From: a bacterium | GTDB lineage: Bacteria > Armatimonadota > Zipacnadia > Zipacnadales > Zipacnadaceae | Reading direction: 5' to 3' | Length of the DNA stretch: 7,010 nucleotides | Assembly: GCA_030607655.1 (NCBI GenBank) | Contig: JAUWJN010000131.1 | Location: 1-7,010, forward strand | Shown: positions 1-5,467 of the stretch, one piece after another | How positions within the stretch are numbered: the first letter of the stretch is position 1 | Layout: each line of letters starts with the position of its first letter | Program-made: the position numbers and the translations under genes | The notes under the pieces: generated by a model | The model's database searches: none | What the model saw: the letters and a program-made list of their open reading frames with translations, nothing else | Told to the model about the DNA's origin: nothing

Positions 1-99
1 GTGAGTGACCTGGCAGAGCAGACCCTGACGGCCCCGGAAGGGAAGCCCTTGCGTGTGCGCCTGACCAATGTCCAGGGGGAAGGCACGGCTAAGCCCTAG
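1..99 (+). pseudogene. Upstream in-frame piece of the TamB-family gene, ending at a premature TAG
   Basis: Frame 1 is open from the window edge to a TAG at 97-99 and encodes about 32 residues, including the stretch LRVRLTNVQGEGTAKP. The same frame continues directly after the stop (GPLAATLRAGSGEGRFDSV) into the long TamB-like protein, with no shift of frame and no credible new start. The style on both sides is the same: short alternating polar and hydrophobic beta-strand sequence typical of AsmA/TamB proteins. I therefore read it as part of one gene interrupted by a nonsense codon, not as the natural end of a separate gene. The gene's true N-terminus, where TamB proteins carry a membrane anchor, lies left of the window. 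An alternative is that an unrelated gene ends here, but the lack of a start site downstream argues against this. Confidence 0.6.
97..99 (+). other. In-frame TAG stop interrupting the TamB-family reading frame
   Basis: The codon at 97-99 is TAG, between CCC (94-96) and GGG (100-102). A single C-to-T change from CAG (Gln) would explain it. The frame is otherwise open from position 1 to 4708. TAG is also the stop codon of the TamB gene itself (4708-4710) and of the nitroreductase gene (5332-5334), so a general reassignment of TAG in this genome is unlikely. The possibilities are a real inactivating mutation, a sequencing or assembly error, or site-specific readthrough. Confidence 0.85.
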
Positions 100-153
100 G
101 GGCCCCTGGCGGCGACTCTCAGGGCCGGCAGCGGCGAGGGCCGGTTTGATTCT

Positions 154-3100
154 GTGGAACTGCGGGTGCAGGCAGATCCCGAAAAGAAGATTTTTGGCGC
201 AGTGGGCAGCGTCGCCGGCCTGGATGCCCCCTGGTGGTATGAGTTCTTCGTTCAGTCACCTGAGTTTCGTCTGACCGATGGGCAGGTGGATGGCAGTTTC
301 AGTTTCTGGTCAATGCCGAATAGTCCGCATAGCAACGATGTCAGCTATTACGTCAGTGCCGTGCTGGCGGGGGGCCGGGCGGCAGTGAGCCGGCTGTCCC
401 CCCGTGAAGTAGCTTTCGCCGGAGAAGTATGTGTTACTCCGGAAGGTGTTGATGTACAGCGGCTCGATGCCCAGTGGGCTGGTGCCCAGTTGCGAGCGAC
501 GGGCGCGATCTTTAACTGGTCCGACCTAGCCATGGACTTGGACATCAGTGTGCGTGGCTTGGATAGCCGGCACCTGGCGTCAGTAGTGCCTGGCGATGTC
601 CGTGAGAGCCTGCCAGACATCGGGGGACTGGGGTCCCTGAATACTCACGTGCAGATGGTAGGCTCCTGGCCACACGTGAGTGTCCATGTGGTGGCCGACA
701 GTTCGGGGCGGCTTAGGGTAGGAGATCAAAGGCTTCCCGAGATTACTCTGGCAGACCTTCACATTGAGGGTTGGATGCCGGACAGCGCTGAGGTGGCGGT
801 GCTGGCTGAAGTGCGCGCGGGGAAAGTCGAGATGGGGAGCCTCACCCCCGGCCCCTCTCCGTCCCGGAGAGGGGAGCAGACCATTAGTGCGTCAACTATC
901 GAGAATCTGCGCGTTGAACTGCTCTACGCCGGACAGACGCCGGTGCTGGAAACTTCGCTGGCCGTGGACCGGATAAGTATAAATGAGGTGGATGTGGCTA
1001 ACGTGGTGGCTACGGTTCAGGCGGCGGGTTCGCTGGTGCGGATTGAAGGGCTGCAAGGTGAGGCTCTGGGCGGACGTATTACCGGCCATGGCCTTATACA
1101 GAACGCATTTGCCCCGGCCCCGACAGTTCATTTTGATGGCTTGGTCCAGGACATAGACCTGGCGGCCCTGCACTCATTGCCCCTGGAGCTACCGGCGGAC
1201 CTCGGCGGCCACGTAAATGTCCTGGTGGTGGGCAGCATTGAGGACAGCACGCCTGCCATTACCGCCAGGATGCACACGCGAGGATTTCAGGCCAATGGCT
1301 TGGAAGTTGACGATATGGTGGGCCTCGTTGAGGTTGAAGGTGACGTGATTAACTTCCCGCTGCTACAAGTGACCGACCCCAAAGGCGTTGTTTGGGCCCG
1401 AGGACGGATTGACGCCGACGGTAATTTGACGGCCAAACTCGCGGCTGCTGAACTGGACATTGGCGCCGTAGGCCAGCAGTTCGACCAGCCTGACCTGAGT
1501 GGCACTGTTTACCTTACGGGAGAAGTTACGGGGAATTGGGAAGCTCCGGAAGGCCGACTAGAATTTGTGGTCTTCAAACCGTCCTATCAAGAACATGGGG
1601 CGGACGTGGTAGCCGTCACCTTAGACGGCAATGTAGAAGAAATGAGGGTGGAGGAGCTGTGGGCCGCCCGAGGTGCGGCGATAATTACAGGCAGTGGGCA
1701 GTTGAGTAACCTGGACTTTCAAGAGAGTAATGCTGACCTGGCCGGTGAGCTTGAGGCGGTGGGACTACAGGCGCAGGATGTGGCCGAATGGATCGGCCGC
1801 CCGCTGCCGCTGACTGGCAGCGCAGAAGCGAATATGACCCTGGGAGGCACGCTGCGCCGCCCGGCAGTGAGTGGCTGGTTGCAACTGGTCAATGGCTCCT
1901 ACCGTGATTATTCTGTAGATGCTGCCAGCGTACCGTTTGAATTAGTCGCTGATATTCTGAAGTTCCACGATGTCAGGCTCCAAGCACAGGACGCCGTCAT
2001 CCAGGCGGAGGGCAAAATCTGGGATATCTATGGCCAGGCTCAGTATTCAGCGCAACTGACCGCGCGGGGTGTGTATCTGCAAGATATTGCTCCGCTCCAG
2101 CAGATGGGTCTGCAAGTGGCGGGCCAAGTTGAAATACCTCTGGCTCATATTGAAAGTGGTCAGAGGGGCCCAGAGGGGCAGGGCCGACTGGTCGCCTCTG
2201 AGGTAATGATTGGCAATGAACAGATACACAATGTGGATACACTGGTAACCATTAGAGATAACCAGATACAGCTCCAGCGCACTAACCTGCAAGCCGCCGG
2301 CGGTCAGCTAGAGGGAGAAGCCACCTATGACTGGGAGCAGCAGCAGCTTGCCGCTGAGGTAAGCATCACTGATGCCGATATTCCGCGCTTACTGCGATTA
2401 GCTGCGCTGATTGCCGTGGTCCAGAGCAGCGAAGAATCTGATGACGGCAAGCAGGTTGAGCGCCGGTTGCGCAGCCTGAGTCTACGTACCGAAGGGAAAC
2501 TGACTGTCCGGGCTGGACTAGCCGGCTCCCTGAAAACGCTGCAGGGGACGATAGAGTTGGAATTGGCTAAGGCCCGGCTGGACCGCAAGTCCCTGCCGGA
2601 CATGGCGGGGCAATTTGCCGTCAAGCTGGCCGACGGCAAACTCGCGGCCCTGACTGATATTAATGTGGAGGCAACCCAGGGCGAGGGTCTGCTCATCCTC
2701 ACCGGTCGCATTGAGCCGGAGGGCGAGATGTCCCTGGTGGCGGATGCCTCTAGCTTTAACCTGGCTCTGTGGCGCGAGTGGCTGCCCCCGCAGTTGAAGA
2801 TGGGTGGCACTATGGGGCTTACCATTGTCGCCAAAGGGCCGGCGAAGTCTCCTCGTCTTAGGGGGAGTGTTGACATACTAAATGCCAATTTCCAGGGGGT
2901 GCGGTTTGACTTGGTGTCGGTGCCGGTAGTTACGGTGAGCGAGGGACGTATGAACATAGATACGCTTATCCTCAAACGCGGCGAGCAGCAAATCGTGATG
3001 GATGGCTACCTGCCCTTCACCTGGGATCCACTGGGCATTCCCGTGGACGAGGAGATGAAGTTTGCGGCTAAGGTAGAGAACACTGCCCTGAGCTTCTTCC

Positions 3101-4710
3101 CCCCGCTGATTGATGAGTTTGTTAGAGGAGGCAAAACGGGAAAAGAAGCGACGCGCCCTACCGCCTGGGCCGCTTTGAAAGCCCGCGGGGCAGTTAACAG
3201 CGAGATAAGTATTGCGGGCACCATCGCCCAGCCTGTCCTTGATGGTTACCTGAAGATAGCGGAAGGTAAGATTAGTCGGCCCTCCTGGCAGCAGCCCCTT
3301 GAGGACATAAATATTGATCTCCGGCTGGCGCGACGCCAGCAGGAAAATGTCTTGGAGGTAGCTGAGGCGCGAGGCCGAAGGGACGAGACTACATTGATTA
3401 TGGAGGGTAAGGCCTATATTGACCACCTGACCGCGGCAGATTTTAACAAGAATAGACTCAATCTATCGGTGCAGGTACAAGCGCCGCAGTTCCAGCTATG
3501 GCCGGGGACAACCATCACCAACCTGCAGGGCGAAGTGAAGCTGGCCACCCAGCCGGATGGCAGCCATCTGCTTACGGTCAAAGAGTTGGGAGGGAAGCTG
3601 GGAAAGGGCAGCGGGTATTTGAGCGGGACCAGCAAGCCCAGCCAGTTCACGCTCGCCACGTTGGCTGACAACGAGGCTGATCTGCGACTGGAGCTAAAGG
3701 CTGCGCAGATAAAATATCCCGACGTGTATGATGGTGTGGTGGAGGGACTGATAACCTTGCAGAATCCGCAGCCGCACGCTCCGGTGCATATCGCGGGCGC
3801 GCTGACAATGCGAGATGCCCGGCTGGGCCTGCCGACGGGAGCCGGCGAAGGTGCCCAGAAGTTGCGAGGGTTCGGCGCCGATTTTCCCTCGCCGACCTTC
3901 GATGTTGCGGTCGCCATTGGGCCGAATGTAGTGCTCAGCAGCGCGGGGATTAATGCTCCTTTGCAGCCTAATGATGAGGATAAAGCTGTGCTGCTCAGCG
4001 GGACCCCACAGCGGCCCCTCATAACCGGCCGGGCCGAGGTGGCGAAGGGCAAGACTACCGTACCCACCGGGACGGTAGTTATTACCAGCCTGGGGGTGAG
4101 CTACAAGTTCGGGCCGACTCCCACCTCGTATGGGGTGCCGGCCGAGCTGGCTTTGACTGGTGAGGTAGGGGGTTCAGCGGAGCGGGTTATCTCCTCCGCG
4201 GTAGTCGCCGGCGAGCCGGTAGGGCCGATACACATATTCATCGATATTAGCGGTAAACTGCCCGACAAAATCAAGGTGACTGCTGAGTCTGAGCCGCCCT
4301 TAACGGAAGAGCAGATATATGCCATCTTGGGTACTGAGCCGTTCGGCGAACTGGCTGCAACAGGCCGGGCCACTGATCTTAGCCAAATACTATCGGAGCA
4401 GTTTATGGGCCTGCTGGCGGCGGGGTTCCGGACCAAAATCTTTGAACCTCTGGAAGAGGAACTCAAAAGCCTGCTGGGCCTGTCGGAGTTCAGCGTCTAT
4501 TTTGCCTTTGAGCAGCCTCTGGAAGTGCGGATTGGTAAGTACGTGATGAAGGACCTCTCCGTCTCCTACCGACATACCGTCGTCGCGGAGACTACCGACA
4601 AATGGGACCTGAGTCTATCGTATGAACTGCCGCGCCGCTTGCGCTTCAGCTACAGCACTAACGAAAGTGGCGAGGCCCAGGTCCGCATTGGCCGTACGTA
4701 CCGGTTTTAG
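154..4710 (+). CDS. tamB: TamB-family envelope biogenesis protein (DUF490/TamB domain at C-terminus), 5'-truncated by stop and window edge
   Basis: TamB proteins are anchored in the inner membrane, span the periplasm as a long beta-rich groove and help deliver lipids or barrel proteins to the outer membrane, often with a BamA/TamA-type partner. The open stretch codes for 1518 residues from a GTG at 154. That GTG is only the first possible start after the TAG at 97-99: it has no good ribosome site and the peptide from it has no signal anchor, so it is probably not the native start. Residues about 425-1090 form repeated beta-rich modules of 95-127 residues. Residues about 1150-1518 match the C-terminal TamB domain, including SEPPLTEEQI (1379-1388) and a terminal aromatic end, RIGRTYRF. 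Residues 230-241 are encoded by an inserted palindromic repeat. The family call is firm; the symbol rests on the family and not on proven orthology. Confidence 0.88.
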   Translation: MELRVQADPEKKIFGAVGSVAGLDAPWWYEFFVQSPEFRLTDGQVDGSFSFWSMPNSPHSNDVSYYVSAVLAGGRAAVSRLSPREVAFAGEVCVTPEGVDVQRLDAQWAGAQLRATGAIFNWSDLAMDLDISVRGLDSRHLASVVPGDVRESLPDIGGLGSLNTHVQMVGSWPHVSVHVVADSSGRLRVGDQRLPEITLADLHIEGWMPDSAEVAVLAEVRAGKVEMGSLTPGPSPSRRGEQTISASTIENLRVELLYAGQTPVLETSLAVDRISINEVDVANVVATVQAAGSLVRIEGLQGEALGGRITGHGLIQNAFAPAPTVHFDGLVQDIDLAALHSLPLELPADLGGHVNVLVVGSIEDSTPAITARMHTRGFQANGLEVDDMVGLVEVEGDVINFPLLQVTDPKGVVWARGRIDADGNLTAKLAAAELDIGAVGQQFDQPDLSGTVYLTGEVTGNWEAPEGRLEFVVFKPSYQEHGADVVAVTLDGNVEEMRVEELWAARGAAIITGSGQLSNLDFQESNADLAGELEAVGLQAQDVAEWIGRPLPLTGSAEANMTLGGTLRRPAVSGWLQLVNGSYRDYSVDAASVPFELVADILKFHDVRLQAQDAVIQAEGKIWDIYGQAQYSAQLTARGVYLQDIAPLQQMGLQVAGQVEIPLAHIESGQRGPEGQGRLVASEVMIGNEQIHNVDTLVTIRDNQIQLQRTNLQAAGGQLEGEATYDWEQQQLAAEVSITDADIPRLLRLAALIAVVQSSEESDDGKQVERRLRSLSLRTEGKLTVRAGLAGSLKTLQGTIELELAKARLDRKSLPDMAGQFAVKLADGKLAALTDINVEATQGEGLLILTGRIEPEGEMSLVADASSFNLALWREWLPPQLKMGGTMGLTIVAKGPAKSPRLRGSVDILNANFQGVRFDLVSVPVVTVSEGRMNIDTLILKRGEQQIVMDGYLPFTWDPLGIPVDEEMKFAAKVENTALSFFPPLIDEFVRGGKTGKEATRPTAWAALKARGAVNSEISIAGTIAQPVLDGYLKIAEGKISRPSWQQPLEDINIDLRLARRQQENVLEVAEARGRRDETTLIMEGKAYIDHLTAADFNKNRLNLSVQVQAPQFQLWPGTTITNLQGEVKLATQPDGSHLLTVKELGGKLGKGSGYLSGTSKPSQFTLATLADNEADLRLELKAAQIKYPDVYDGVVEGLITLQNPQPHAPVHIAGALTMRDARLGLPTGAGEGAQKLRGFGADFPSPTFDVAVAIGPNVVLSSAGINAPLQPNDEDKAVLLSGTPQRPLITGRAEVAKGKTTVPTGTVVITSLGVSYKFGPTPTSYGVPAELALTGEVGGSAERVISSAVVAGEPVGPIHIFIDISGKLPDKIKVTAESEPPLTEEQIYAILGTEPFGELAATGRATDLSQILSEQFMGLLAAGFRTKIFEPLEEELKSLLGLSEFSVYFAFEQPLEVRIGKYVMKDLSVSYRHTVVAETTDKWDLSLSYELPRRLRFSYSTNESGEAQVRIGRTYRF
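840..876 (+). repeat. Palindromic interspersed-type repeat inside the TamB coding sequence
   Basis: This 37-bp, C-rich then G-rich segment holds a perfect 10-bp inverted repeat, CCCCTCTCCG (852-861) and CGGAGAGGGG (865-874), closed by a 3-nt loop. It is preceded by CCTCACCCCCGG (840-851). It resembles a class of short repeats that I know from several environmental bacterial phyla, which when translated give peptides of the type LTPNPSPGGRGE. Here the frame reads LTPGPSPSRRGE (codons 841-876), a proline- and arginine-rich peptide unlike the beta-strand sequence around it. Only one copy is present in the window, so the repeat identity rests on recognition and on the palindrome and not on an internal comparison. 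Confidence 0.7.
1426..3423 (+). repeat. Six diverged AsmA/TamB-type protein modules of about 95-127 residues
   Basis: The central part of the TamB-like protein can be divided into consecutive units starting near 1426, 1741, 2041, 2344, 2725 and 3061, with the last ending near 3423. Each unit begins with a strand of the type LTAKLAAAELDI or EMSLVADASSFNL, goes on to a segment such as LPLTGSAEANMTLGGTLRRP (a G-x-L-x-G pattern with a proline), and closes with a strand ending in G-x-G (for example ITGSGQLSN, IQAEGKIWD, IVMDGYLPF). The units starting at 2344 and 3061 are longer and carry a hydrophilic insert. The divisions are by eye; the sequence identity between units is low and is at the level of pattern only. 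Confidence 0.5.
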
Positions 4711-4764
4711 GATACCATAACAGGATAACTTGCCCGGTTTCATTATGAACTCGGAGGGCGTGAT

Positions 4765-5334
4765 ATGAGCACCTATGAACTGATTCTGCGGCGCCGCACT
4801 ATCCGCAAGTTCAAGCAGGAACCGCTGGATAATCAGCTCCTGGAAAGATGTGTCAATGCAGCCCGAGTAGGGCCCTCGGGGGCTAACCTGCAGCCGCTGG
4901 AATACATTATAGTCGCGGAGCCCCTGCAGGTGGAGCAAGTATTCCCCCATACGGCCTGGGCCGGCTATCTGCCCGACTGGGAACCCCAACCTGGCGAGAG
5001 GCCAGTGGCCTACATATTTATCCTGACGAACACCGAGATTGGTAATGCTCCCACAGATGTAGGCATTGCAGCCGAGAATATTACCCTCACGGCGCTGGAA
5101 GCCGGGGTGGGCAGTGGTATGATCGGTTCGCTGGACCGCAAGGCGTTGGCTGCCCTGCTGGAAGTGCCAGAGTACTACAAGATATCCCTGGCGGTAGCGC
5201 TGGGCTATCCGGCTGAGGAGCCGGTTATGGAGGAAATGAAAGACGATTCAATCAAGTACTACTTGGATGAGGATGGTAGACTCCACGTTCCTAAACGTCC
5301 GCTCGACCAGATACTCCACTGGAACAGGTATTAG
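4765..5334 (+). CDS. Nitroreductase-family FMN-dependent oxidoreductase
   Basis: The 189-residue product has the normal length for the family, whose members are mostly cytoplasmic homodimers that use FMN and NAD(P)H to reduce nitro compounds, quinones or other acceptors. N-terminal RRRTIRKF (residues 9-16) is the usual arginine-rich FMN-phosphate motif. GPSGANLQP (36-44) is the Ser/Asn flavin-binding loop. DVGIAAEN (98-105) is the conserved helix at the dimer face, GVGSGMIGS (114-122) the glycine-rich second flavin loop, and ALGYPAEEP (145-153) the typical final strand. The ATG at 4765 lies 6 nt after GGAGGG (4753-4758), which fixes the start. It follows the TamB-like gene by 54 bp with no visible terminator or clear promoter, so it may be co-transcribed. 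The physiological substrate cannot be told from sequence. Confidence 0.93.
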   Translation: MSTYELILRRRTIRKFKQEPLDNQLLERCVNAARVGPSGANLQPLEYIIVAEPLQVEQVFPHTAWAGYLPDWEPQPGERPVAYIFILTNTEIGNAPTDVGIAAENITLTALEAGVGSGMIGSLDRKALAALLEVPEYYKISLAVALGYPAEEPVMEEMKDDSIKYYLDEDGRLHVPKRPLDQILHWNRY

Positions 5335-5359
5335 CCAGTAGCCGTTGATAGCCCCTAGG

Positions 5360-5368
5360 TGCTATAAT
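5360..5368 (+). promoter_or_regulatory. Extended -10 promoter for the secreted protease gene
   Basis: The sequence TGCTATAAT is a perfect extended -10 element (TG, one base, TATAAT). No good -35 hexamer lies 16-18 bp upstream, which fits extended -10 promoters, as they depend little on a -35. A start of transcription near 5375 is expected, giving a leader of about 93 nt before the ATG at 5468. The element sits 26 bp past the nitroreductase stop codon, in the right place to drive the protease gene independently. Confidence 0.65.
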
Positions 5369-5417
5369 GAATATTAGTTTCTTGATTTTCGCCAACACCT
5401 AGCCGACGTTACACAAA

Positions 5418-5437
5418 GAGCAGTAGCTCAATACTGC
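5418..5437 (+). promoter_or_regulatory. Small alternative hairpins in the protease leader
   Basis: GCAGTA (5420-5425) pairs perfectly with TACTGC (5432-5437) around the 6-nt loop GCTCAA. An overlapping hairpin, GAGC (5418-5421) with GCTC (5426-5429) around AGTA, cannot form at the same time. Both lie in the predicted leader, 14 or more bases before the GGGGAGG ribosome site (5454-5460). No T-run follows, so neither is an intrinsic terminator. A regulatory role is only a possibility and chance pairing is not excluded. Confidence 0.25.
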
Positions 5438-5467
5438 GTTCGTTAACCATTCAGGGGAGGACGCACA

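Noticed and set aside
97..99. TAG as a sense codon (pyrrolysine or a variant genetic code)
   Set aside because: TAG also ends the TamB-like frame right after the typical terminal YRF and ends the nitroreductase at its normal length, so it works as stop in this genome.
154..156. GTG at 154 as the native start of the TamB-like protein
   Set aside because: No properly placed ribosome site, no signal anchor after it, and the same frame continues upstream with family-like sequence; it is only the first start-like codon after the TAG.
2325..3426. Long open frames on the minus strand (2325-2975 and 2878-3426, also 3414-4067)
   Set aside because: They lie wholly opposite the well-supported TamB-like gene, have low-complexity, arginine/serine-rich or unnatural composition, and match no family; they are shadows of a GC-rich coding strand.
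4709..4727. Direct repeat AGGATA (4709-4714 and 4722-4727) between tamB and the nitroreductase gene
   Set aside because: Six bases repeated once in AT-richer spacer is expected by chance and overlaps the stop codon; no promoter or operator is evident.
4700..4738. ACCGG/CCGGT pairing around the end of the TamB-like gene as a terminator
   Set aside because: Five-base stem with a loop of about 29 nt and no T-run of the needed kind; it cannot act as an intrinsic terminator.
5345..5368. TTGATA (5345-5350) as the -35 box of the protease promoter
   Set aside because: The distance to TATAAT is only 12 bp, too short for sigma-70; the extended -10 explains the promoter without it.
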